Made by a program: the position numbers and the translations under genes
Assembly: GCF_001544695.2 (NCBI RefSeq)
Contig: NZ_FCOM02000031.1
Span: forward strand, 29,257-93,256
Direction: 5' to 3'
Length of the DNA: 64,000 bases
Source: Caballeronia arvi
GTDB taxonomy: Bacteria; Pseudomonadota; Gammaproteobacteria; Burkholderiales; Burkholderiaceae
In this document: piece after piece, positions 16,787-24,801 of the stretch
Position numbering within the stretch: the first letter of the stretch is position 1
Layout: each line of letters begins with the position of its first letter
The notes under the pieces: model-generated
Seen by the model: the letters and a program-made list of their open reading frames with translations, nothing else
What the model was told of the DNA's origin: nothing
Databases searched by the model: none

Positions 16787-19021
16787 TCACGACGGACTCG
16801 CGCCCGATGCGGCAATCGGCTTGATCGAGCCTTGCACGATACTCGCGCCGAAATCGCGGATCAGCGACTGCACGAACGGATCCTGCTTGATTTCCTGCTC
16901 GGCTTCCTGCTGGCGGCGCGCGCGGTCCGCGGCATCGAGCGCGGCGGCAGTGCGGCGCGCGGGCGCGACATTCACGCTGACTTCGATCGCGCGGCCGAGC
17001 TTCTCAACGAGCGCGGCCTTGAGCTTCGTGACGTGCGTGGCATCGGTGTACATCTGGACGGCAACCGCGAGCGTGACGGAGCTCGCGTCGCAGGCAGTCA
17101 GTTCGCTATTGAACGCGAGCTGATAGGCGACGCCCTTCAGCGGCAGATCGACGGCGAGCACGGGCCATTCCACGGTCACGCCGAGCACGTCGAGCGACAC
17201 GGCGGGCGGCAGCGGCGTGGCGTCGATGACGGGCGCGGGTTTCGCTGCCGGCTCCGCGCCGAAACGCATGTCGTCGGGACCGCTATCGAAAGCGGGCACG
17301 AAACCGTCATCGGGCAGCATGAAATATTCGTCCGCCGATGCCGCCGGCGAATAGTCGTCGGGCGGCATGTCTTCCCACGGCGGAATGACGTTCGCCTTGT
17401 TTGCGTCCCCTGCTGCGGCCTTCGGTTCGGCGGCCGGCGCCGCGCGTTTGGACGTCGGGACCTGGACTTGTACCGCCGGCTTCGCGACGGGTTTCGGCGC
17501 AGCGGGCGCAGCCGCTGGCGCAACCGAAGCGCCGCGCGCACCGCGATCGGACGAAAGACGCATGCCCGCGCTGCGCAGCACTTCGAGCGCCGCGCGAGCG
17601 CCGCCGCCAGCGCGCGACGACGCTTCTGGCTCCGATGCGCGCGGTGCAGCGGGCGCGACTTCATCGACGGCCTGCCGCGCAGCGCTCGGCACCGGCGCGG
17701 GTTTCACAGGTACGGGCTCGCTCGCTTCGATGGGCGCGGCGGGCTGCTCGCTTTCGCCAGCGGCTTCGACCGGCGGCGTCTCTTTCGCCTTGACGACGAC
17801 GGGTTCCACTGAAGGCGCTTTCGCCACCGGCGCCGGCGCGACTGCGCGCTCGGCCATCGCGCCCGCAAGCGCCGCGCTGCGCGCGGGTTTCGCAGCCGAA
17901 GGCGCGCTCACCGCGACACCACCGCCGCCCGGCCCGCCCGCAGGCTCGAATGCGAGCATGCGCAAGAGCGTCATCGTGAAGCCAGCGTATTCGTCCGGCG
18001 CGAGACCGAGCTCGCCGCGCCCGATGGTGGCGATCTGATAAAAGAGCTGAACCTGCTCGGCCGACAGCATGTCGGCAAAGCGGCGGATGTCCGCGGCCTC
18101 CGGCCATTCATCCAGCACCGACGACGGTGCGAACTGCGCCCACGCGATTCGATGCAGCAGACTCGCGAGATCCTGCAGCGCCGTCGAGAAAGACAGACTG
18201 CGCAGCGCCATTTCGTCGGCGATTTCAAGCACGAGCGCGCCATCGCCTGATGCGAGCGCGTCGATGAGGCGAATCAGGTAGCTTTGATCGAGCGCGCCGA
18301 GCATGCCGCGCACGGCTTCCTCGGTGACTTCGTTGGCCGAATACGCGATGGCCTGATCGGTGAGCGACAGCGCGTCGCGCATGCTGCCGTCGGCCGCGCG
18401 CGACAGAAGACGCAGCGCCTGCGATTCGAACGTGATCTGCTCTTCCTGAAGAATGTTCTCCAGATGAGACACGATGTGCCCCGCCGGCATCTGCTTCAGA
18501 TTGAACTGCAGACAGCGCGACAGCACGGTGACCGGAATCTTCTGCGGATCGGTCGTCGCGAGGATGAACTTCACGTGCGGCGGCGGCTCTTCCAGCGTCT
18601 TCAACATCGCGTTAAAGGCGTGATTCGTGAGCATGTGCACTTCGTCGATCATATAGACCTTGAAGCGCGCATCGACGGGTGCGTACACGGCGCGCTCGAG
18701 CAGCGCCGCCATTTCGTCGACACCGCGATTGCTCGCCGCGTCCATCTCGACGTAATCGATGAAGCGGCCTTCATCGATTTCCCGGCACGCACGGCACACG
18801 CCGCACGGCTTCGAGGTCACGCCGGTTTCACAGTTGAGCGCCTTCGCGAAGATGCGCGAGAGGGTCGTCTTGCCGACACCGCGCGTGCCCGTGAACAGAT
18901 AGGCGTGATGCAGGCGGCCGCCGTCGAGCGCGTGCGTGAGCGCACGGACGACGTGCTCCTGGCCGACGAGCGACTCGAACGATTTCGGCCGCCATTTGCG
19001 TGCGAGAACTTGATAGGTCAT
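16787..19021 (-). CDS. dnaX: DNA polymerase III subunit tau/gamma
   Basis: A 744-residue clamp-loader subunit. It starts MTYQVLARKWRPKSF. It has Walker A GTRGVGKTTLSRIF, zinc cysteines in CETGVTSKPCGVCRAC, a DEVH-type Walker B (YMIDEVHML), sensor motifs, then a long Ala/Pro-rich linker (about residues 370-600) and a C-terminal tau domain that should contact the alpha subunit and the helicase. I see no obvious programmed frameshift site for a gamma product. The SRP RNA gene lies about 157 bp upstream on the same strand. Confidence 0.97.
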   Translation of the reverse strand: MTYQVLARKWRPKSFESLVGQEHVVRALTHALDGGRLHHAYLFTGTRGVGKTTLSRIFAKALNCETGVTSKPCGVCRACREIDEGRFIDYVEMDAASNRGVDEMAALLERAVYAPVDARFKVYMIDEVHMLTNHAFNAMLKTLEEPPPHVKFILATTDPQKIPVTVLSRCLQFNLKQMPAGHIVSHLENILQEEQITFESQALRLLSRAADGSMRDALSLTDQAIAYSANEVTEEAVRGMLGALDQSYLIRLIDALASGDGALVLEIADEMALRSLSFSTALQDLASLLHRIAWAQFAPSSVLDEWPEAADIRRFADMLSAEQVQLFYQIATIGRGELGLAPDEYAGFTMTLLRMLAFEPAGGPGGGGVAVSAPSAAKPARSAALAGAMAERAVAPAPVAKAPSVEPVVVKAKETPPVEAAGESEQPAAPIEASEPVPVKPAPVPSAARQAVDEVAPAAPRASEPEASSRAGGGARAALEVLRSAGMRLSSDRGARGASVAPAAAPAAPKPVAKPAVQVQVPTSKRAAPAAEPKAAAGDANKANVIPPWEDMPPDDYSPAASADEYFMLPDDGFVPAFDSGPDDMRFGAEPAAKPAPVIDATPLPPAVSLDVLGVTVEWPVLAVDLPLKGVAYQLAFNSELTACDASSVTLAVAVQMYTDATHVTKLKAALVEKLGRAIEVSVNVAPARRTAAALDAADRARRQQEAEQEIKQDPFVQSLIRDFGASIVQGSIKPIAASGASPS

Positions 19022-19177
19022 GCGCGAAATTGTATCAGCAACGACCTCGTGCAAACGCCGGTCCGGCGGGGCCATCGGGCCCGAGCGAACGCACGGAAAA
19101 GCCACACGCGGACAGCGTGCTACACGTCGACGAAACAGGGGAAAACGAGAGGGAACAGCAGAAGAAAAGCGGAAGGT

Positions 19178-19274
19178 GACGAGCCCGACCCTCGGCACTG
19201 GTGGAAAACGGCTGTGGCTGCTTCGTTCCCGACCTGACCAGGTTGACCGCGCCGCCATGCGAGGAGGCCCGTCA
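19178..19274 (-). ncRNA. ffs: Signal recognition particle 4.5S RNA (small bacterial type)
   Basis: The minus strand contains the conserved SRP domain: CTGGTCAGGTCGGGAACGAA followed by GCAGCC. This closely matches E. coli 4.5S RNA (CCAGGTCAGGTCCGGAAGGAAGCAGCC), including the asymmetric loop that binds Ffh. The ends pair: GGGCCTCCTCG near the 5' end with CGAGGGTCGGGCTC near the 3' end. The position upstream of dnaX is known for Burkholderiales. Ends are approximate. Confidence 0.93.
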
Positions 19275-19280
19275 CGACGA

Positions 19281-19310
19281 ATTGTATCACGGGGCCACGC
19301 GATGCCGGAA
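19281..19310 (-). promoter_or_regulatory. Candidate promoter of ffs
   Basis: Read on the minus strand, TACAAT (complement of 19281-19286) lies about 7 nt before the inferred RNA 5' end. A TTCCGG -35-like hexamer lies 18 bp upstream of it. The -10 match is good and the -35 match is poor. Confidence 0.5.
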
Positions 19311-19614
19311 GGCGTCGCTCGATCGCACGGAGTTACCGGAGTAACGGATGCCCTCTTGCACTACGTGTTTCCGCCCTCAGATGCGCCCTATCGGCACCCG
19401 GCAACGGATAGCAAAGTAAGCTAAGATGACCGGTGAATTGTGCGGAAGTGGTGCATTTTGCGCTTTCGCGAGTCATTCGCCGCCGCGTGCGAGTCGTACT
19501 GGCGCATGGCGAGCGGGCTTGAACATGCCCGTTGGCGACGAAATTTTTCTCAGTTTGTTGTATCGTGGCGAGCATTCAAAACGCGGGCCTCGAATCAATA
19601 GAGGTATTCAGACA
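19281..19614. other. Divergent ffs-trxA intergenic region
   Basis: A 334-bp region without a gene. It carries the ffs promoter at its left end, a small hairpin GTTAC-CGGA-GTAAC near 19332-19345, and the trxA leader at its right end. A frame continuous with trxA opens at 19426 but has no family similarity before the trxA start. Confidence 0.55.
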
Positions 19615-19941
19615 ATGAGCGAATCAATCAAGCACATCAGCGACGCTTCTTTCGAACAGGATGTCGTCAAGTCGGATAAACCTGTCCTGCTCGACTTCTG
19701 GGCCGAGTGGTGCGGTCCGTGCAAAATGATTGCCCCGATCCTCGACGAAGTCGCGAAGGATTATGGCGATCGTCTGCAGATCGCGAAGATCAACGTCGAC
19801 GAGCATCAGTCGACGCCGGTGAAGTTCGGCGTGCGCGGCATTCCTACGCTGATTCTCTTCAAGAACGGCGCAGTGGCCGCGCAGAAGGTCGGCGCATTGT
19901 CCAAGTCGCAATTGACCGCGTTCCTCGACAGCAACCTGTAA
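19615..19941 (+). CDS. trxA: Thioredoxin 1
   Basis: A 108-residue thiol-disulfide reductant of the cytoplasm, reduced by thioredoxin reductase. The active site WCGPC occupies residues 32-36. DFWAEWCGPCKMIAPIL and the cis-proline in RGIPTLILFKNG are canonical. The ATG at 19615 follows an AGAGG ribosome site and gives the usual length. It precedes rho, as in E. coli and other proteobacteria. Confidence 0.98.
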   Translation: MSESIKHISDASFEQDVVKSDKPVLLDFWAEWCGPCKMIAPILDEVAKDYGDRLQIAKINVDEHQSTPVKFGVRGIPTLILFKNGAVAAQKVGALSKSQLTAFLDSNL

Positions 19942-20201
19942 CGGCATCCACGGCGAGCGCCGGCATCTCCCGGCGTCAGCGTCCGGCATCCACGGCGCAA
20001 TCCACGCGCACGGCGATGCAGCCGATGTTGTCACACGACAACATCGGCCGAAAAGCCCCGCCCAAAGCCCACCCGAGGCTCGTGTGGCGTGTGCTATGCT
20101 AGAATCACAAGAGTTCAAGAAGTACTAAGTCTCGAGCGGTTCCGCTCACCTCTTCTCCCAAATCTTTCTGTCGCACCTCTTCTCCCCGGCGGGAAATCCG
20201 T
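19942..20201 (+). promoter_or_regulatory. Repeat- and hairpin-containing leader between trxA and rho
   Basis: A 14-nt direct repeat, CGGCATCCACGGCG, occurs at 19942-19955 and 19984-19997, with a degenerate third copy at 19961-19975. Then comes a perfect inverted repeat with 12-bp arms (GCCGATGTTGTC at 20021-20032, its complement at 20037-20048) around the 4-nt loop ACAC. No T-run follows, so it is not an intrinsic terminator. An extended -10-like TGCTAGAAT (20097-20105) could start a rho-specific transcript. Regulation of rho by this region is inferred. Confidence 0.55.
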
Positions 20202-21467
20202 ATGCATTTATCCGAGCTCAAGTCTCAGCACGTCTCCGCACTGATCGAGATGGCCAATGGCCTCGAAATCGAAAATGCGAACCGCCTGCGCAAGCAGGAA
20301 CTCATGTTCGCGATTCTTAAAAAGCGCGCCAAGGCTGGCGACACGATTTTCGGCGACGGCACCCTCGAAGTGCTGCCCGATGGCTTCGGTTTCCTGCGCT
20401 CGCCCGAAACCTCGTATCTCGCGAGCACGGACGATATTTACATCAGTCCGTCGCAAATCCGCCGCTTCAATCTGCACACCGGCGACACGATCGAAGGCGA
20501 AGTACGCACGCCGAAGGACGGCGAGCGTTATTTCGCGCTCGTGAAGGTGGACAAAGTCAACGGGCAGCCGCCCGAGGCCTCGAAACACAAGATCATGTTC
20601 GAGAACCTCACGCCGCTGCATCCGAACAAGCCGCTGCCGCTCGAACGCGAAATGCGCGGCGAAGAAAACGTGACGGGCCGGATCATCGACATGATCTCGC
20701 CGATCGGCAAGGGCCAGCGCGGCCTGCTCGTCGCGTCGCCGAAGTCGGGCAAGACCGTGATGCTCCAGCACATCGCGCACGCGGTGAAGGCGAATCATCC
20801 GGACGTCATCCTGTTCGTGCTGCTCATCGACGAGCGCCCGGAAGAAGTGACGGAAATGCAGCGCTCGGTAAAGGGCGAAGTCATTGCGTCGACGTTCGAC
20901 GAACCCGCCGCGCGTCACGTGCAGGTGGCCGAGATGGTCATCGAGAAGGCGAAGCGTCTCGTCGAAATGAAGCACGACGTCGTGATTCTGCTCGACTCCA
21001 TCACGCGTCTCGCGCGCGCCTACAACACGGTCGTGCCGGCGTCGGGCAAGGTGCTGACGGGCGGTGTCGACGCCAACGCGCTGCAGCGTCCGAAGCGCTT
21101 CTTCGGCGCGGCACGCAACATCGAGGAAGGCGGCTCGCTCACGATCATCGGCACGGCGCTCATCGAAACGGGCAGCCGCATGGACGACGTGATCTACGAA
21201 GAGTTCAAGGGCACCGGCAACATGGAAGTGCACCTCGAGCGGCGTCTCGCGGAAAAGCGCGTCTATCCGTCGATCAACCTGAACAAGTCGGGCACGCGCC
21301 GCGAAGAACTGCTCATCAAGCCGGATCTGCTGCAGAAGGTCTGGGTGCTGCGCAAGTTCATCCACGACATGGACGAAGTCGAAGCAATGGAATTCCTGCT
21401 CGACAAGATCCGTCAGACGAAGAACAACGCCGAGTTCTTCGACATGATGCGTCGCGGCGGAGGCTGA
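20202..21467 (+). CDS. rho: Transcription termination factor Rho
   Basis: A 421-residue hexameric RNA helicase/ATPase that ends transcription at rut sites. The N-terminal RNA-binding OB fold includes GFGFLRSPETSYL. Walker A SPKSGKTVM starts near residue 179, Walker B lies in DVVILLDSITRLAR, the Q-loop follows, and the R-loop is in GGVDANALQRPKRFFGAAR. Length is close to E. coli Rho (419). It follows trxA by 260 bp with an elaborate leader, and is followed by an intrinsic terminator. Confidence 0.99.
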   Translation: MHLSELKSQHVSALIEMANGLEIENANRLRKQELMFAILKKRAKAGDTIFGDGTLEVLPDGFGFLRSPETSYLASTDDIYISPSQIRRFNLHTGDTIEGEVRTPKDGERYFALVKVDKVNGQPPEASKHKIMFENLTPLHPNKPLPLEREMRGEENVTGRIIDMISPIGKGQRGLLVASPKSGKTVMLQHIAHAVKANHPDVILFVLLIDERPEEVTEMQRSVKGEVIASTFDEPAARHVQVAEMVIEKAKRLVEMKHDVVILLDSITRLARAYNTVVPASGKVLTGGVDANALQRPKRFFGAARNIEEGGSLTIIGTALIETGSRMDDVIYEEFKGTGNMEVHLERRLAEKRVYPSINLNKSGTRREELLIKPDLLQKVWVLRKFIHDMDEVEAMEFLLDKIRQTKNNAEFFDMMRRGGG

Positions 21468-21492
21468 TCCGCTCAAGCTTTGCGTTCGAACG

Positions 21493-21522
21493 AAAACCGC
21501 CTGCTTTGTCAGGCGGTTTTTT
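21493..21522 (+). terminator. Rho-independent terminator after rho
   Basis: AAAACCGCCTG and CAGGCGGTTTT (11-bp arms) flank a 6-nt loop and run into a T-stretch, 25 bp after the rho stop codon. Confidence 0.92.
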
Positions 21523-21573
21523 GTTGGGGCCGTGCGTACAATCCGCAACTGTTCCAGTCTCTCGATTCGACGC

Positions 21574-22401
21574 ATGGCCAACCTCTTCACCCGCTGGTTC
21601 GGCGCGCAACGCCGCGAGCGCGCGCTGCGCAAATACGCCATCGACGACGCGCTCTGGCAGCGCACGCTCGCCGCGTATCCGTGCTTCGGCCATCTGGGCG
21701 CGCAGGATCTCGCGCGTTTGCGCGAGAGCGCGAGCCTTTTCATCGCGCAAAAGGAATTCTCGACGGCGCACGATCTCGAACTGACCGATCAGATGATCGT
21801 CGCGATCGCCGCGCAGGCTTGCCTGCCGGTGCTCAATCTCGACCTCGATCTGTATCGCGGCTGGGTCGGCGTGATTGTTTATCCGGGCGAATTCGTGATC
21901 CGGAAGACGGTCGAGGACGAAGACGGCGTCGTGCACGAAGTCGAGCACGATGCAAGCGGCGAGGCGTGGGAAGGCGGCCCCGTCGTGCTCTCGTGGGAAG
22001 ATGCGCAAATGTCCGACGGCTCGGAGGCCTACAACGTCGTGATCCACGAGTTCGCGCACAAGATCGACATGGTGACGGGCATCGCCGACGGGCATCCACC
22101 GCTCTTTCGCCGCTGGCACGCACCGCTCGATACGACCACCTGGGCCGACATCTTCGATAACGCCTACGATCACTTCTGCGCGCGCGTGGACGCGGTGCCG
22201 GAGCGCCGCTGGAACCGCTTCGAGCGCGAATCGCTGATCGATCCTTACGCGACGGATCATCCGTCGGAATTCTTCGCGGTGTGCAGCGAGGCGCTTTTCG
22301 TGACGCCGAAGGCGTTCGAGGCCGAGTATCCGGAGCTTTATCGCCTGCTTGCGCGCTATTACCGGCAGGATCCGGCGGGCGTGGGCGCGCTTGTCGCGTA
22401 G
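21574..22401 (+). CDS. mtfA: M90-family zinc peptidase, MtfA-like
   Basis: A 275-residue zinc-dependent peptidase of the MtfA (YeeI) family. The HExxH motif appears in VIHEFAHKIDM and the second part in DHPSEFFAVCSEALF, both typical. In E. coli, MtfA binds the glucose PTS regulator Mlc and links to sugar uptake; whether that holds here is unknown. The start MANLFTRWFG was chosen by family similarity; the frame opens earlier, at 21532. It lies between rho and the L31 gene on the same strand. Confidence 0.9.
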   Translation: MANLFTRWFGAQRRERALRKYAIDDALWQRTLAAYPCFGHLGAQDLARLRESASLFIAQKEFSTAHDLELTDQMIVAIAAQACLPVLNLDLDLYRGWVGVIVYPGEFVIRKTVEDEDGVVHEVEHDASGEAWEGGPVVLSWEDAQMSDGSEAYNVVIHEFAHKIDMVTGIADGHPPLFRRWHAPLDTTTWADIFDNAYDHFCARVDAVPERRWNRFERESLIDPYATDHPSEFFAVCSEALFVTPKAFEAEYPELYRLLARYYRQDPAGVGALVA

Positions 22402-22413
22402 ACTTCGAAAAAA

Positions 22414-22442
22414 GTGTCAAGCAACTGATTTTCTGGCATAAT
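22414..22442 (+). promoter_or_regulatory. Candidate promoter of the L31 gene
   Basis: GTGTCA (22414-22419, 4 of 6 to the -35 consensus) is followed by a 17-bp spacer and CATAAT (22437-22442) preceded by TG, an extended -10. It lies 87 bp upstream of the L31 start codon. Confidence 0.5.
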
Positions 22443-22528
22443 CGCCGTTTTTCGACCCTAGGCAAGTGACTCGCGCGGTTCATGTGAAAGCGCAGCGGGT
22501 TGGCTACCGCCAGTTATCAGGAAAGACC

Positions 22529-22783
22529 ATGAAACAAGGCATTCACCCGGATTACCGCGAAGTCCTGTTCGTCGACATGTCGAACGACTTCAGGTTCGTG
22601 ACCCGCTCGACCATCCAGACGCGCGAAACCGCCGAATTCAACGGCAAGACCTACCCGCTCGCGAAGATCGAAGTGTCGTCGGAATCGCACCCGTTCTACA
22701 CCGGCCAGCAGAAGATCATGGACACGGCAGGCCGCGTCGAGAAGTTCAACAACAAGTTCGCGCGCTTCTCCACCAAGAAGTAA
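22529..22783 (+). CDS. rpmE2: 50S ribosomal protein L31 type B
   Basis: An 84-residue ribosomal protein beginning MKQGIHPDYREVLFVD. It lacks the CxxC zinc-binding cysteines of the standard L31, so it is the zinc-independent type B paralogue. In many bacteria that form replaces L31 under zinc limitation; in Burkholderia it appears to be the main form. The ATG at 22529 follows GGAAAGACC. A strong terminator follows. Confidence 0.97.
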   Translation: MKQGIHPDYREVLFVDMSNDFRFVTRSTIQTRETAEFNGKTYPLAKIEVSSESHPFYTGQQKIMDTAGRVEKFNNKFARFSTKK

Positions 22784-22803
22784 GTCGGACTTCGGGCTTC
22801 AGC

Positions 22804-22834
22804 AAAAAAGGGCAGCTTTGGCTGCCCTTTTTTG
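22804..22834 (+). terminator. Rho-independent terminator after L31
   Basis: AAGGGCAGC-TTTG-GCTGCCCTT forms a long stem with a 4-nt loop. It is followed by T6 and preceded by A6. Confidence 0.95.
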
Positions 22835-23033
22835 TCGCCGATTGCTTTTCGTATTTCAGGCGGCGCGCCTCGGCACCGCCTTTGCTGCATCGATCGAACG
22901 TCGTTGCGTCTGGCCACGGCGCGCAACGTCGATCCGCCTTCAACGACGCCGCGCGACTACAATGCCGGTTGCTCCGGCCCCGCCCGCGCCTTGCGCGAGA
23001 TGAGCGGCCCCTTATCCAATCAAGCCTTCTCGC

Positions 23034-24797
23034 ATGCGATCTGTCGTTCGTCTGACTGCCTCCGCCACCAGCGCCCTGCCGCGCTGGCTGCTGCTCGCCA
23101 TCTGTATCACCTACGCGTCGTTCGGCCTGTTCGGCCGCGATCCGTGGAAGAACGAGGATGCGGCGGGCTTCGGCGTCATGTGGACGATGGCCAACGGCGA
23201 CGCGCGCGACTGGCTGCTGCCGAACCTCGTCGGCCGAGCGCCGACCGCGGATGGCCCGCTGATGTACTGGCTCGGGGCATCGGCGATCCGGCTGCTGAGC
23301 CCGTGGGTCGATGCGAGCAACGCGTCGCGCGTGGTCACGGGTCTGCTCTTCTGTCTGGCGTGCGCATTCGTCTGGTATTCGACCTATCTGCTCGGCCGGC
23401 GCGACGAAGCGCAGCCGTTCAAATACGCATTCGGCGGTGAGCCGGAGCCGCGCGACTACGGCCGCACGCTCGCCGACGGCGCTCTGCTCATCCTGCTCGC
23501 GTGTTTCGGCCTCGCCGAGCGCGGCCACGAAACCACCCCGCAACTCGCGCAGTTCGCCGGCACCGCGATGCTCATCTACGGCCTCGTGCGCAGCCTCGAC
23601 AAGCCGATCCACGGCGGCCTCGTGTGGGGCGTGGCGATCGGCGTGGTCGGGCTGTCGAGCTCGCCCGTGCTCGTGTTCGCGCTTTTGCTCTGCACGCTCG
23701 CGATGACGATCATCGTGAAGCAGGTACGCGCCGCGCCGCTTCTGATTTTCGGCCTGCCGGTCGCGATCCTGCTGATCGCCGCGTGGGTGCTGCCCACGCT
23801 GCACTACTTCCCCGAAGACGGCGAATGGTGGCTGCGCCAATGGTGGCGCAACAGCTTCTCGTTCTTCTCCGGCACGCCCGGCGCGATCCTCGGCTACGCG
23901 ATCAAGAACCTGCCGCTCTTCACGTGGCCCGCGTGGCCGCTCGCGATATGGGCGTTCGTCAGTTGGGGCGGGCTGCGGCGCTCGCCGCACGTGGGCGTGC
24001 CGCTGTCGATCATCGGGCCGCTGCTCGTGCTCGTCGTCCTGCAGGCGCACGAAACCAACCGGCTCTTCATGCTGCTCCTGCCGCCGCTCTCCGTGCTCGC
24101 GACCTTCGCGCTGCCCACGTTGAAGCGCGGCGCGATCAACGCGATCGACTGGTTCGCGATGCTGAGCTTCACCGTCATCGGCTCGCTGGTATGGCTCGTG
24201 TGGACCGCGGGCATGTTCGGCTTTCCCGCGCCGATGGCCCGCAATCTCGCGCGTCTCGCGCCGGGCTTCCATCCCGAGTTCAAGCTGATTTCCTTCGTCT
24301 GCGCGGTGGCCGTGACGATCTGCTGGTTCATGCTCGCGCGCTGGCGTCTCGCGCGTCACCCGAAAGTGTTGTGGCGCAGCGTCGTACTGTCGAGTGCGGG
24401 CACCACGCTCATGTGGGTACTGCTCATGACTCTGTGGCTGCCGGTGGTGAACTACAGCCGGACGTATCGCGATGTCGCGGAGCAGATCGCCGTGCACCTG
24501 CCGCCCGACTACACCTGCATTTCGCCCGTGCGCCTGGGCGACGCGCAGATCGCTACCTTCGCCTACTTCGGCGGCATGCACTTCGCATTTGACGAAGACT
24601 GCGACGTGATCCTGCGCCAGGACCCGGCGGACTTCGGCGAGCCGTCGTCGATGTCGGCGTTCCAGTGGAAGCTCGTGTGGGAAGGCAGACGCGTCGCCGA
24701 CCGCGACGAGCGTTTCCGCCTGTACGTGCGCACCGAGCGTCCCACGCCGCCGGCGAAGAAACCGCTGCGTCCGAAGAGCCTGCGCCGGCCGCAGTAA
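23034..24797 (+). CDS. GT39 / ArnT-like membrane glycosyltransferase
   Basis: A 587-residue polytopic inner-membrane protein with about 11-13 hydrophobic segments, matching the GT-C dolichyl-phosphate-mannose/ArnT-type superfamily. The first periplasmic loop has acidic residues in DPWKNEDAAGFG, as expected for the catalytic region, and GRAPTADGPLMYWLG fits the family. Such enzymes move a sugar from a polyprenyl-phosphate donor to lipid A, protein or polysaccharide in the periplasm. It is followed after 4 bp by a MATE exporter, so the two are probably co-transcribed. Donor and acceptor are unknown. Confidence 0.85.
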   Translation: MRSVVRLTASATSALPRWLLLAICITYASFGLFGRDPWKNEDAAGFGVMWTMANGDARDWLLPNLVGRAPTADGPLMYWLGASAIRLLSPWVDASNASRVVTGLLFCLACAFVWYSTYLLGRRDEAQPFKYAFGGEPEPRDYGRTLADGALLILLACFGLAERGHETTPQLAQFAGTAMLIYGLVRSLDKPIHGGLVWGVAIGVVGLSSSPVLVFALLLCTLAMTIIVKQVRAAPLLIFGLPVAILLIAAWVLPTLHYFPEDGEWWLRQWWRNSFSFFSGTPGAILGYAIKNLPLFTWPAWPLAIWAFVSWGGLRRSPHVGVPLSIIGPLLVLVVLQAHETNRLFMLLLPPLSVLATFALPTLKRGAINAIDWFAMLSFTVIGSLVWLVWTAGMFGFPAPMARNLARLAPGFHPEFKLISFVCAVAVTICWFMLARWRLARHPKVLWRSVVLSSAGTTLMWVLLMTLWLPVVNYSRTYRDVAEQIAVHLPPDYTCISPVRLGDAQIATFAYFGGMHFAFDEDCDVILRQDPADFGEPSSMSAFQWKLVWEGRRVADRDERFRLYVRTERPTPPAKKPLRPKSLRRPQ

Positions 24798-24801
24798 CGC
24801 G

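Noticed and set aside
17100..17960. Repetitive Ala/Pro-rich coding region in dnaX considered as a repeat array
   Set aside because: It is the usual low-complexity linker of tau, without regular repeat units or spacers. No CRISPR array is seen anywhere in the window.
19426..19614. N-terminally extended thioredoxin
   Set aside because: The extra 63 residues lack thioredoxin similarity, and the ATG at 19615 has a ribosome site and gives the normal length.
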